From Anoplopoma fimbria (Eukaryota; Chordata; Actinopteri; Perciformes; Anoplopomatidae), in NCBI RefSeq assembly GCF_027596085.1, contig NC_072453.1, positions 5,653,448-5,717,447 of the forward strand: a DNA stretch of 64,000 nucleotides, given 5' to 3'. Numbering within the stretch: the first letter of the stretch is position 1; each line of letters opens with the position of its first letter. Both the position numbers and the translations under genes were made by a program. Positions 1 to 55,967 of the stretch are shown here, piece after piece. Below the pieces are notes generated by a model. It saw only the letters and a program-made list of their open reading frames with translations. It made no database searches and was not told the DNA's origin.

Positions 1-2129
1 TACTGCCGAGTCCCTGCCAGTGTCCTTTGCTAATGAATGGACATTTAATGATCTGAGAGAGCCATTCAATTGAGTGGAAAATGTGCAGGTCTGTAGAGTG
101 CAGCTCCACTTGTAGCAGGAGACAAAGGGCTCAGCTCTGTATTCTCACACACACAGTAGAGAGGGTCAGAGTGGATTCACACACTGGCTCCAGAGGAGGC
201 TGAACACACACACACACACACATCATGCATGGTAGTTTCACACACATAATCCCATATGTGTTGCTTTTAACACACAATTTTCAAGAGTGATGAGCACTAC
301 TTTTCAAATACATTTCAACAATTCTAACAACTAAAAAGTCTTGCTAATGTTAATTATTGTACATGAAACAGTATCCACAATCTCATGCTTCTCAATTAGA
401 AAACTCACCTGAACACACAGACTTTTGTATTACAATCTCATGAATTTATTAACATTACAGCAGTTAAACCACCAATCAAATCTGAACCATCTGCCGACTT
501 CAGCGAACTCACAACAAACAAAGGACGTAGACCACAGGTTTAGCTGTTGAAAACCAACACATATGTGTTCAATAAAAACCCATCCTTTTATGTTCAAACA
601 TTCATTTGCAGGTCAAACAAGCCCAGTCATAAACAAAAATAGCACCATGTGGCTATGGAGGATCCACTGCAAACAGCCGATCAAAAGACGACAGGAACAG
701 AGATCCTCAGAGTGTTTATAGGAGGTCTGAGGGATGACCAGTGAAGTTTGCATGGGGTCGGGCAACCAGACAGTATATACGCTGTGCAGACAGGAAGGAG
801 GCTTTATAAGGACCATTGTAAATCATAGCAACTCACTTTACCCAAGGAGGGAGGACAAGTGATGTTTGAGCAAGCTAGCGTTGCTGGTCAGATTTACTGC
901 AGTTACCCTCCAGATTGTGTCATTATTCAATGGTCTGTCCACCAGATTACATTAGGCCTGGCCACAGCACCATGCATCAGATTTACTGCCCTATATATTC
1001 ACCTATTAACCAGGGTGACGAATAGCGGGGCAGTTAATAATTGGATTAAGTGAATGTAGATAGGAATATAATTATCCAATTCGTCAAAGTGGCAATGTGA
1101 CTTTCAGAGACAATTGCAAGCCAATATTCCCCATCCTTTCATGTTATTTCATCTCCGGAGAAAAGACTGTTGTGTTAACTCGAATAAAGTGTGGCCACAT
1201 GGAGTGTTCTCTGCTGTGTACCCATAAAGATAATGCAGCAGTTTCTGAAAGAGGGGACTGTTTAGGTCCCAGAGAGAGATAATGCTCCTTTGGTAAACAT
1301 TGCAGACAAGTGATGGTGTTGGCTTCAAAAGCTTGTTAAGTATCAAGTTCTGAGTTAATGTGTCCCGTGGGAGGAGGGGAAAATCTGGACTAAGGTGAAA
1401 TGCTCTCCTGACCTTTTTGAAGCACATGCAACAGCCAATAACTAGTAAGATCTGGGGTAAAAACATAGCCCTGTTATGACTGAGCTCTGGTTAAAGGTCA
1501 GTGTAATTCCCCAGAGAGATTGCTCTTTCACTCACCCTCTCCCTTAAGGGAGCTCTTTATAACCTGCACTGGATAAATACTGAATGTATAGTTTTAGGCA
1601 TTTTTGTGTTGCTTATTGCTTCTCTATCTTTCAGACTGAGAGCAAATGCCCAAGGTTATCAGTCCTGTGGGCTCAGAGCCAGATCAAACCCAGCCTCCCC
1701 TCAAACATTTCTTTCTTTACCTATGACTCCTCTGTACAGAATTGTTCATTTTGAACAGAAGTGCTTCTATGGGCAGCCAGAGGAATGCTGTGTGGAGTGA
1801 CTCCCTTTTTAATGGTTAAACATTAGTCAGAGTGCACCATTGTACAGCAAGTGTTTTAATTTCATTTTCATCCTTAATAAATCATTAACTCTATCACACA
1901 TTCCTATCACTGTTAATGCAATGTTACCAGGGGGCACCAGAAAGGTTTGGATCTAAGTGCATTTTAGCAAGTTTTAAATTCCATTAAGAAGTACCACATC
2001 AGCCCCAATATCTTTAAAAACTAGAGATACTGTGAGTTGTTGTAAAGTCATTTAGGGTGAAACGCTTATTTTCTTTGTTGCTGAGAGTTACAAATAACAT
2101 GAACACTACTGTCAGTTTTGTTTGTTTAA

Positions 2130-2475
2130 ACTACAGCTAGCAGCAAGATAGCTGAGCTTAGCACTAAGATTGGAAACAAGGGAAAACAGCTTGCCTGGTT
2201 CTATCCAAAGGTAACAAAATCACGTTATTTCCTGTTTGCTCTCCTAGTTGTTGTCTTCAATCACTGCTTGTGGTCTACAAATAGTCCAGCACATAACACC
2301 TCATGAAAACAAAAATAACGTTTTCTTAATGCTAAAAATATAATGCTTTAAGCTAATCAGCTGTTGGCTGTAGCTTTACATTTAGCAGACAGATATAAGT
2401 GTGGTATCAGTCATCTCATCTAACTCTCGGCGAGTAAGCATATAAGCTAATTTCCAAAATGTCAAACTACTCCAT
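2130..2475 (+). repeat. Dispersed repeat family 1, copy 1
   Basis: This is one of five related segments in the window. Shared landmarks are GCTAAGCTAA-like text, AGTGTGGTATCA, TCTCATCTAACTCTC and, at the 3' end, AAAATGTCAAACTA followed by TCC. Other copies lie at 9565-10055 (split), 17530-17700, 28135-28315 and 46815-46975. The family is non-coding and I cannot assign it to a named class. Confidence 0.7.
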
Positions 2476-4812
2476 TAACAGAAAGAAAGAAAAACTAGGG
2501 GGTTCATTGTTATGCCGTGAGTATTGTGTTCATGACATGGGTTTGTGTAACAGCTGTCTTGGTTCCACAACACAGCGAATATGTCCCGCTGTATCTGTCT
2601 GCTTGAAAGCTAAGCTGAAAAACAGGTGCCGTTGGACAGTGGGAGAGTGTTTCGGAGCCACGCCTTCCTCCTCAGGCTATACATTCCTACACTTAGCACG
2701 AACTGGAGACCTGAGGAACAGCCTTGTGTGGGTCTCAAACCCCTGCTGCATTTCCTTCCTGCCACACATACACCAAACACTCAGAGAACACGCACATGTG
2801 GATGCTGACATACGGCCCCCGCACGCAGATGAACAAATGTGGACATATTCTCACAGATAACTTACACACGCATGAGTGAAGGACGATTTAACAGGGAAAA
2901 ATAAATGTTCAGCAGCCTGGAGAAGTCATAAAACAGACTTGTGTGGAAACATTGTATAAAGAGGTATCATATAACATTAGGCCAGTTGTCCCATATTAGA
3001 CATATAGTACGAACATACAGTATAACATATGTGGTCCAATGGGGGCAGCGGTAATGGAAATTCCATCCTGTATTAGTTGAATTTGTTTAAAATGAGTTTG
3101 TAACTCATGAAATATAAGAACTTGACACGATGTGGTGTTTTGGAGGATGAAATATTTTACAGTGCATCATCCCTCCCTTCATACCAAAACTGATTGGAAG
3201 ATAAGCTGGTGTCAGTTGTTTTCCCTGCTGTTGTGGACATTTGGGAGGCTTGATATGGCTAATACAAGTGCCCCTTCTCTGTGGACTGTCCTGTAATAAT
3301 ACAATTTGGACTCTAATCTCTTTCTGTGGAAACAGAAGCTGAGACAACTAGATTATTCAGGCACAAACTTGGTATATGAAACAAAATGTCATATTATTAG
3401 ATTCTGCTCATGTATTGTTTATATTTTGTTCTAAAATTAGATTTCATGCCAGAGAGTAAAAGCTACAGCAGGAAAATGTGTTCTTTGTCTTTTGTCTACA
3501 AGAGTTTACTTGATATGCTGCAGTTTAGCCAAGTGCCAAGGAACAGCTAATGTATGATAGTTAAAATCACAGTGGCTAAAATAATAATAAAGCTGCGTTT
3601 TATTGGTGTTACTGTACGCATGTGCAGCAGGGGGTTTGCACAAATGTGCGTATGTTTCTGTTAATTCCTGGTTCAGTGGACAGGGCCGAGTAGATCATGT
3701 TTTATGTCCGTGAAAGGTCATCTGAACCCAGCAAGGCTCCTGGTTGGATTTTAAACAGACCAAACTGTCTTCCTCAGAACATACTGGCTTCATAGCAACT
3801 CCAAGCTCCATGGCAACGGCTGGCTCTGTCGTCGCTGTGCAGCGAGGGCACGGTGTTAGAGCGTGCTGTGTTTCATATTCAACCAATGTCCTGCTCTGTA
3901 TGTTGGATTAATATTCATGGAAATTCAACACAAGGCTGACATCTAGTTATTTTGAGGCCACTGATGTTTTTTTATTTTTTATATCTTGTGTATTTCCATG
4001 TTCACAAGGCTGTTTCTGTAGTTCTCATATTGTTTTCCTCAGTATTTTCCAACTATTGCAGACAGAAAGCCTATTGAGTCAATACAGAATACAGTAACCA
4101 GAGATAAGTGTAATGGGACTATAATGGAGCATACTGATGCACTCGCTCTTTACGTTTGCTCTGCTCTACAACAGCCACTCCATTTCTATTATCACACATT
4201 CACATCAGGAACTCCACATAGCATCCCACTCACCAACCCCGTCCCATCAGCTCTCAGCATTGTTTCAAAGGACGCCTTTAGAAGACTCTGTGGAACCATT
4301 CAAACCACGAAAAAGAGTTGAGCTCGAAGATGTTATAAGTATGTAGGATTAACTTCCTCAATAAAATGGATATTATGAGGCAGAAGAAAAAACATAGTGT
4401 TAATGAGAAAAGTGGAATAAAGTGGGGGAAAATCTGGGTTTTTTTCTGGGACAGCATGGTAAGGAAACAAACAGGAAACTGGGAGATAAATTGCAAATTA
4501 CATTCCATGTGTGTTGTGTGGGTTAAGACTGGGGGGTTGTAGAGCAGAGGACTCTGGGGGCAGCAGCAACTGCATTTGGGTCTTTGTCCTCATAGTTCAC
4601 AGAGACTGGTGTAGGCTTACAGTCGGGTCTGGGGAAAACACATTGAAAGGCTGGGAAGGCTTATTTTTTTTCTACTGTAACGCTGGGGCAGGGACAGAAA
4701 ATAAAGTACTCTGCTGGTAAAAAAAAAAAAAAATCAGATACAACTTTTTGAGCATTTAAAATTTTCATCACTTGGCAACTCTAGTATGAGTATAGAGTCA
4801 GCCGTAATAGTT

Positions 4813-4905
4813 ATAAGATAAGATAAGATAAGATAATCCTTTATTAGTCCCGCAGCGGGGAAATTTGCAGGCTTACAGCAGCATAGAGTTAAAGTGCACA
4901 CAAGA
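4813..4905 (-). mobile_element. LINE 3' tail with (TTATC)n end
   Basis: Read on the minus strand, the segment ends in GGACTAATAAAGGAT followed by TTATC pentamers (GATAA repeats at 4813-4836 on the + strand). The same tail is seen at 38143-38185 and, with reverse-transcriptase coding sequence, at 49015-49345. The A-rich DNA out to about 5035 may also belong to it. This is a dead 5'-truncated copy. Confidence 0.75.
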
Positions 4906-5106
4906 GACATAGTAAAGAAAGACAAGGTAAAAATAAAAATAAAAAAAAAGTATTATAAATAAGCAATAAAAACAGTAGAAAAACACAATAACTGAAATAT
5001 AATATTTACAGACAGAAAAAAACTATTATCAGCAGTTACCTGTCAGTTCAATAACACATAACTCAGTATCAACTGTCACTTTTCCAGAGTGACACTTTTC
5101 AGATGT

Positions 5107-5137
5107 CAAAAGAGTGGGTCTAAGACCCACTCTTTTG
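5107..5137. repeat. Perfect 31-bp palindrome
   Basis: Two 15-bp arms (CAAAAGAGTGGGTCT and its exact reverse complement) are separated by a single A. As RNA this would make a tight 15-bp stem, but no T-run, gene end or known hairpin gene is adjacent. Confidence 0.85.
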
Positions 5138-5594
5138 GATCAGGTGCTCTCTAGCCCTTTTGCTTGGGAATTGATCACATAGAGCAAAAAAAGGGGGAGT
5201 TCAGATTGCTTGTCGGTTGTTGGTTGGTTGCTTTAAATTCCTCTCTGCTAAAATCTCTCTCAGGACGTTTGTCTTGCGTGGAGTCAGGCCAGTCAAGCTG
5301 GGTCTCGATCGCATGGATCTGTTCCACGTCAGTGTCTGTGCAAGATGCTTGTCTTGATAAGGCAACAACAGGATGTTGACACTGTATACACTGGCATGTT
5401 GTGCGCTCACCTTTGGGCTGGAAAGCACTAACTTACTAGATAATATGAAAATGCTAACACAAAGTTTAAGCCTGGATTAACTCTGGGAACATGTGAGTTT
5501 CCAAATGTACGGGCCAGCGTTGTTAGAGTGACAGACGGAGATGTGACCTTCAACTGAGATAATGAGTGCTGCATTGCCATCCTTGGAAGCCACC

Positions 5595-6109
5595 TTAAAG
5601 GCTCAATGTGCAAGATATTACCAGAAGTTTAGTTTAAAACATTCAAAAAATGAACTAACATATAAAGAGAGGTTACAATTTCACTAAGTGACGTCTATGT
5701 GTTGTGTTGCAGAGATATACACTGAAATGAGCCTGCTAACCAACTAGCCACGGCTCACACTGTCTTGCCCAGACTCACCACCGATTTAATCTATGCACAA
5801 ACTATCAAAATGTACACGGACCATACAGCCAGTTTGTGTACACACAGATGGCTAATGTCAACTATAGGCCAACCCCACCCGTGAAGATTATAGGTAGCAG
5901 TGTTATGTTTTGGATCGTTTTGGCCATTATTCTCAGCAGTTTTGTTGAACGTTGCATATTTTTGCTGTTAGTTCGTAGTTTTCTTTTTTTTTATAGCTGA
6001 TGACTGTACATTTAGATTGCATGGTTTGTATTGACTGGAGTAGTAGAGGTCAAATGCTGACTCCCATTTGTTTGAGCATATAGCAACATCTTACAGATTG
6101 CACCTTTAA
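5595..6109. mobile_element. piggyBac-type MITE flanked by TTAA
   Basis: The element occupies 5599-6105 (507 bp) and is bounded by TTAA at 5595-5598 and 6106-6109. The left end AGGCTCAATGTGCAAGAT and the reverse complement of the right end AGGTGCAATCTGTAAGAT match at 14 of 18 positions. TTAA duplication is the hallmark of piggyBac transposition. There is no transposase frame inside, so it would have been moved in trans. Confidence 0.65.
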
Positions 6110-7401
6110 CCTGTTGATTGTAATGCGTGTTCTCTGTTATGTTAGATACTTCCTATTTACTGGTATCAAAAAGGAAGTTACATGTGGTGTAAAAGTGGTA
6201 TATGGTTTCATTTGACAAAAAACAGGCACACAAATACCTGTGGACACTTGAAATGAAAGTTGGAAAGAACATCAACACCTCTAAATTCATGTTTTTTCTT
6301 AAGGCCCACAGAAAGCTTTCACAGTTGGCCAGTGGAATGTGCACAGTGAACTCCATTCCCCACATTATTTCACTTGGGATTGGAGGAGAGATTACCTCTG
6401 GGTGAGAGAAACTCCTGGAGCGTGAGGAGATGCAGAGTGGGAGCCCGGCTCATCAATTAGAGGAGGTCAGTGATGCCAGATGTAAGCCAGGAGTCAGCCA
6501 ATAAAGCAGAGACGATGAAAGATCGCACATTGCTGTGAAGACACGAGCAAAACGGAGAGGAGATGGAGCTGCAGCTGGTCTCTCGACACCAGGGGGTTCC
6601 TAAGAGAGACAACCAAAAAAAAGGGGGAAAGTGGGTGGAGGGGGATTCATGCAAAGGACAGGATGCTTTAAAAAACTCTGGCTTGTTCCGTGAACTCTCT
6701 AAGGGGTTTAAGGGTTTAATGAATCGCCTATTGGGAGCCATAAGTCTGAGTGAAAGGCATTGGAGCGAGGGAAGGGGTGGCTGTCACAAGAGTGCTCACG
6801 TGAGGGCGGTCCATGCGTCTATTAGTTGGCCTGGAGGAGTATTGACAGGAGGCCTGACTCTCAGAATATAGTCGATCCTACACAGAATATCTGTGGAGAG
6901 CTATTGCAATACATACATTTAATTTATAGAGTTAACCAGCTTGAAAATGCTTTTATATTCTCTTTCTTGCAGGTGATAAGTTCAAAAACTTTACACAAGG
7001 ACCATGCAGTGCTGATGTTTATTGAGTAAGCCCTTCCGCTAACTTACATATAATATAAATAGGGTGCATTTGGAACTAATGGCTGTCTTTTGTGATTTTC
7101 TTTCATGCTCTTAAATGGAAAATAAAATACTGAAAGTAATTTATTAATAAACTCATTTAATTGTTGTTTAGAATGAGATTAAAAAGAAATGGGGTTTTTT
7201 TTAATACTGAACTTTAATTTAAAAAATGATTTATATATGAAAGTGTTGATGGAGGTATTGATCAAAATATATACTGTAACATTGTAATATTGTATGAACG
7301 TTTTACAAAGGTATGGATGAAAACAAAAGTCACATACATCAACTCTATATTGCACACAAACCAAACTTTTTTTTTCTGACTCGTGGAACTCAGATTTTTA
7401 T

Positions 7402-7767
7402 CAGAGAGAGAGAGAGAGAGAGAGAAACCGAGACAGGGAGGGGGGGGAAGCGAGATACTGAGGTTTCACACAGCTAACCACACTCTGCTGTGTCTGAATT
7501 CACGTTGTGCACTTGTTTCAAATGTGTGTGTGGAGGGCAGAAAGAAGGGGAAGGGAGGGCGGCAGAGGGAGGCAGAGGGAGGCAGACACCGACACCTAGG
7601 CAGTCACACTGAGGGGGGGGGAGACAGCCGGCTCTCAATGGGCAGGTCTCTATGAAGCGCAGCTATACCTGTCGGAGCTCATTGCCGGAGACTGCAGTGC
7701 CGGACCCACGCTGATCGTGGATCTGCGGGAAAACACACTGCTTTTGCGAGGCATAAACAGCCCAAAC
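7402..7767 (+). promoter_or_regulatory. itga3: itga3 proximal promoter / 5' leader, GA- and G-rich
   Basis: The 370 bp before the itga3 start are markedly purine-rich. They contain a GA tract (7402-7425), G8 and G9 runs near 7440 and 7612, and AGGGAGGC-type units around 7560-7590. I see no TATA box at a convincing distance. This composition fits a TATA-less promoter of a widely expressed adhesion gene, but the transcription start cannot be placed from sequence alone. Confidence 0.5.
7638..7714 (+). promoter_or_regulatory. itga3: Two overlapping upstream ORFs before itga3 ATG
   Basis: uORF1 runs 7638-7655 (5 codons, stop TGA) and uORF2 runs 7652-7714 (20 codons). They overlap in the sequence ATGA, where the stop of the first overlaps the start of the second. 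Both end before the main ATG at 7768. They would matter only if transcription starts upstream of 7638. Confidence 0.4.
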
Positions 7768-33707
<25,940 letters not shown>

Positions 33708-34274
33708 GGCCTTCACTTTGGGCCCCAAACCACTCACCGTCACACTGGGTTGACACGGGTCAAACAAAGAACATTCGGCTTGGTCAAGACACGTGCATCG
33801 ACCAATTGTAGATAGTACAGTCACATTTTTTTATGATAATTAGATTTTATTTCATCTTTTTTCAGTGCAATATCTTGAACAGTTTATTTTAGAGATTGTA
33901 ATTTGGTAAGTATTTTTGATGATTGCATTGTTGGAATTAGGGTTGCATTCCAGAGCAAATTGTAAATTTAATTGATTATTGTGTTTGCATATATGTTTCC
34001 ATTTGATTTTTTTTTAATCCTCCAAGCCAAGTTGATGGTCATTCAGTATGTTTATTTCCACCATGTCTTGTTTCCCTCACAGGACTGATCTTCTCTGTGA
34101 TTGTGTATGTTTTCCTGCTCAGTCCCCGGGTATCATGTGAATGTCCATGTCAGTGTTTTGCAAGCATTACATAGACTAGCATCTAAAATACAGTTATGGT
34201 TGTGGCACTGCCCTTTCAAAAAGTGCCTTTGCGATTTTTAGGCTATGTAGAAAAAATATTTCCTGGTTTCAGGG

Positions 34275-34280
34275 AATAAA
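34275..34280 (+). terminator. itga3: Candidate proximal poly(A) signal of itga3
   Basis: AATAAA about 570 nt after the isoform B stop, followed by an A-run. Confidence 0.45.
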
Positions 34281-34848
34281 AAAACAGAGAGGTAAGGAGA
34301 AAAAAATGGAACTTATCATTGTTGAATAACATTTAGCCCAGCTTGACATGAAAAGAGTCATCCAAGCACCCCTGCAACAAGTTGAAAAGCAATAGCTTCT
34401 TGTCTGTATGTAAAATAATCAAACATGTGTTGATATGATGATGGGAAAACAGATTATTATTTATTACACTGTCTTGTGTTATTACAGTAAAGAACTTATC
34501 TTTAAAAAATATCACAATAGGGAGTCATGACACTGGAGTAAATAATACATGATGTTGTATTATGTCTAGAGACTGTAAGCTCTAGCATAGTTATGTTTTA
34601 AATTGTACATAGAGACAGGTTAGCAAGGAATTGACTATTTGAATGAATGCATACGTCATTGGCCTTTTTTGTTTCACTGTGCCTAAGCTTTTAATTGTTG
34701 TATGAAACAGTAAGCGGACACTCGTATTGTTTCCAAGCCTTTGTGATCCGCATTGAGGTCAACCTGCAGCACTGAAAGTAAACTGGACCAGGAAAAGACT
34801 GTCACTGAGCAGTTACTGATGGGACTAAGTGTTGCGTTACCACTCTAT

Positions 34849-35112
34849 TCTGTGTTACTTGAGAGCCCACAGGCTGTGACTGTGTTTGTTACAGAGGCTC
34901 CATTGACTCTGTAAGTATAGAGGGAAGGGCTGACACCAATGCACAATCTCTGTCATGCAGTTGTTTTTTTACTGTGTAGTTTTACTGTAATTAAATTGTT
35001 TTTAACAAACTTTGCAATTCAGTTGCTGCCATAATATCTTGTTTTGAATGAAGGCAGAATAAAGATTTAATGTCTTTATTGTAGAAATGCAGATTCAACA
35101 AAACAAAAAATC
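34849..35112. repeat. Duplicated 3'-end module, copy A
   Basis: Direct repeat of 36178-36472. Shared landmarks in order: TCTGTGTTA, GAGTAAAGAGGGAGGGGC-like text, TGTAATTAAATTGTTTTAA, and TAATGTCTTTATTGTAG plus AAATGCAGATTCAACA. It carries AATAAA on both strands, 12 bp apart. Confidence 0.8.
35058..35063 (+). terminator. itga3: Candidate distal poly(A) signal of itga3
   Basis: AATAAA in GGCAGAATAAAGATT. An AATAAA on the opposite strand lies at 35075-35080. In copy B the equivalent + strand text is AATTAA, so the signal is present in copy A only. Confidence 0.55.
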
Positions 35113-35164
35113 TACAACATAGAAACAAAATACAATATTCAAAAATATAAATTCATGATAATCA

Positions 35165-36000
35165 TATTCTTCTCTAAAAATAAAAAAATGTTAGTATAGT
35201 ATGTCTTACAAAAGTCGTATGTTAAAAAACACTTAGTTTAAATGATAAAAGTCTTATAATGACATGCTATACTAAAATTATGTTTTATAAAAATGTAGTA
35301 TTTTCTTTCATATAAAATATCATATAATCTTAAAGTATAGTATGCAAACAAAATCCTCATCAAAGATGTCATTGTATAATTCATAAAAGGTCATTCTATA
35401 GTGTTTTAAAAAAGGCATTCAAAAGTCATAGTATGTTGAAAAGAAATCGTGAATAAGTAATAGTGTAAAATGTTGAAAAAAGTCATGACATAGTCAAGGT
35501 ATGGCATTTTGGGATAAAAAACTGGTCATAGTATAGCATGTCAAAGAAAGTCATTAAAAAGCCATAGCATAGTATGTTGGAAAAAGACGTGAAAGTGTCA
35601 AAGTATTGTATCTTGGAAAAAGTCATAAAATGGTCTTAGTATAATATTTTAAAAAAGTCATTAAAAAGTCATAGCTTTGTATGTTGAAAAAAGTTGTTAA
35701 AATTATGTCAAAAAAGTTAAAAAAAAAAAAAAGTCAATAAAAATGCATAGTATAGTATTTCTAAAAATGTAATAAAAAATTCATAGTATATTAAGGCTAA
35801 AAAAAGTCCTGTAACAGTCGTAGTATAGCATGTCAAAAAAAGTCATACTATAGCATGTTGAAAAAAGACATTCAAAAGTCATAGAATAGTATGTCGAAAA
35901 AGGTCATTAAAAAGTCATAGTGTACAATGCGAAAAAAGTCAAGAAAAAGTCATAGTATATTATGTCAAAAACAGTCACAAAACTGGACGTAGTCACACGT
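35165..36000. repeat. Degenerate AT-rich tandem array, block 1
   Basis: Many diverged units built from AAAAAGTCATAGTATAGTA, TGTC/TGTTGAAAAA and TCATTAAAAAGTCATAG fill the spacer between itga3 and ace. A second block of the same sequence is at 37145-38340. Confidence 0.85.
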
Positions 36001-36177
36001 CCCTTACTGTCAGCTTGATCTGGTCTGTTTTTAATACATTTATTGTCTGCTGATTCGACCCAAACAATATAAGTTATATGAGAAAACGACCTTTTGTTTT
36101 CTTGTGATAACAAAATTAAAAAGAAAAAGTCTGAATTGTGTCCGTTTTGTACGGATAGGACAACTCTGCATAACCAG

Positions 36178-36472
36178 TCTGTGTTATCTGAGTGCCCAGG
36201 TTGTGACTGTGGCTGTAACGGAGGCCTCCTCGACTGTGTGAGTAAAGAGGGAGGGGCAAAAACCAATACAAAGATTCTGTTCTCTGTTGAACTTTTGTTC
36301 TTTTACTGTGCAGTTTATATGTAATTAAATTGTTTTAACCAACCTTTGTAGTTCAATTAATACCATGATTATTGTGTATGATCCAAAATATCTTGTTTGA
36401 ACACATAGGCAGAATTAATATGTAATGTCTTTATTGTAGAAATGCAGATTCAACAACAAAAGAAACAAAATC
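36178..36472. repeat. Duplicated 3'-end module, copy B
   Basis: Counterpart of copy A, in the same orientation. It includes the likely ace poly(A) signal (TTTATT on the + strand at 36430-36435). Confidence 0.8.
36430..36435 (-). terminator. ace: Candidate poly(A) signal of ace
   Basis: AATAAA on the minus strand 305 nt after the ace stop codon, giving a short 3' UTR. It lies in the conserved part of duplicated module copy B. Confidence 0.6.
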
Positions 36473-36739
36473 AAATAATTAAAAATGTAATCAATGACTT
36501 TAAAAACATTATTTTAAAACATTTCTTCTCTAAACATTCAAGTATTTCAAATAAATTACAAAACTGCAATGTTCTTTTGCATAGGCAAAAATATAATTTG
36601 ACTCCAAGTGTATACAACAAATATACAAGACTAGATAAGGAGGCAGACCAAAAAATCAGATGTACTATACAGCACAAAAAACACTGACGTTCATGGTGAA
36701 CATGGTATAGGTGCTAGCTGCTGTTAGCGGCACTGATGA

Positions 36740-54888
<18,149 letters not shown>

Positions 54889-54990
54889 GGCTAGCCTCCA
54901 CCAAAGAGAGAGTGGAGAAGAAAAACTGTAAAGTGAAAGAGTTGGAAGGAAGAGCTAAAAATACACTTGCTCCAGTGAATTGAGAGTACA
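54889..54990 (-). promoter_or_regulatory. ace: Candidate ace core promoter / leader
   Basis: On the minus strand a TATA-like GTATTTTTAG (54955-54964) lies about 66 bp before the ATG, leaving a leader of roughly 35-45 nt. The same bases read CTAAAAATAC on the + strand, close to a MEF2-type A/T core. This is weak evidence from sequence only. Confidence 0.3.
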
Positions 54991-55840
54991 CCTTCCCCCC
55001 GGAGCTGTTGTCTCCTCTACTCCCTCACTGCTCCCTTCTTAGCATCCCAGCTTGCCTGCTGGTGAAATGCACAGAAGCCGAAGAGAGCTTCTTTTTAAGT
55101 GTCGGTTTAACCCAGCCCACACTTCTCTGCAGCCTTCCCTCTTACCTCTTTACAGCACTGGAAACATTTCCCCCTCAATTCCCTCCCTTACCACTATCTT
55201 TTTCTCCCTCCCTTCTTTTTCTGTTTAGCAGCCAGGATTCAGATGGATGGCAGTATCTTTGATCAGGTCCCAGTTTCTATAACTGTACGAGATGAGAGAT
55301 AAGATATGACACACCAGTGCAGTGTGTCTGCCTGACTGCCTGCCTGCCTGCCTGTAGAGTGGCAGATCCTCGATAACCAGCACTGGAGTGTCTGGGAGGG
55401 ACTCCACATACTTTGCTCTCAGTTCCCTCCTTCAGCTTAGTGACAACAGAGGGAGGTGGCTGGGGGGGTTGAAAAGACTGTAAGAGATTGGCAGAAAAAG
55501 TGAGATGGAGGCACAAAACGGTGAAAGGGGCTAACAGTTTTGTCTTTTTTGCAGAACCTGAGTTTATGCAGTACAGCTTTCTCCCCCTTATCAGAAGACA
55601 GAATGCAAATATCAAATTGTTAAAAATGGAAACATTTTTGTTTCTCACGTGGTACTGATTCCCGCACTAAATTAACCAAGTACCCATTTAGCAATCAATA
55701 GTCTGCAAAAAAGGAGACAGTTAATACAGTAGACTTCTTTAAGGCCAAGGTAGTTCACAGTTGTCAAGCAGGGGAGGGATTTTCAATCTGTCTCCATTCT
55801 TGGCATCTTTATAGTAAAATTCAAAGTGTATATTCCCACT

Positions 55841-55841
<1 letters not shown>

Positions 55842-55878
<37 letters not shown>

Positions 55879-55967
55879 CAATCCTTTATTAGTCCCACAA
55901 TGGGGAAATTATTTCTCTGCATTTAACCCATCCCGGAGGAGCAGTGGGCTGCAATGAAGCGCCCGGG
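55842..55967 (-). mobile_element. 5'-truncated SINE copy
   Basis: The reverse complement matches the 3' half of the SINE at 46080: CGCTTCATTGCAGCCCACTG, GGGATGGGTTAAATGCAGAG, then GTGGGACTAATAAAGGAT, ending in an ATT run (AAT on + at 55842-55878). The tRNA-like head is missing. Confidence 0.85.

Larger units (their letters stand above)
1..7401. other. Intergenic DNA upstream of itga3
   Basis: I found no reading frame that looks like a protein domain or that has matching splice sites on either strand. Open frames here are short and have no recognisable composition. The stretch holds a short CA tract near 203-222, one copy of a dispersed repeat (2130-2475), a LINE 3' tail (4813-4905), a 31-bp palindrome (5107-5137) and a TTAA-flanked MITE (5595-6109). 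The rest is unique-looking AT-rich DNA. A neighbouring gene's distal exon or enhancer cannot be excluded by eye. Confidence 0.6.
33708..35085 (+). other. itga3: itga3 3' UTR region
   Basis: Non-coding DNA after the isoform B stop. It contains AATAAA at 34275-34280 and 35058-35063, giving 3' UTRs of roughly 0.6 or 1.35 kb. The distal end overlaps copy A of a duplicated module. Confidence 0.7.

Noticed and set aside
2459..2860. 133-codon forward open frame in the upstream region
   Set aside because: Starts inside a dispersed repeat, has no recognisable domain and no conserved composition.
7717..7767. Extended itga3 N-terminus starting upstream of 7768
   Set aside because: The upstream in-frame codon at 7717 is GTG, not ATG. 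The ATG at 7768 is followed immediately by a good signal peptide.
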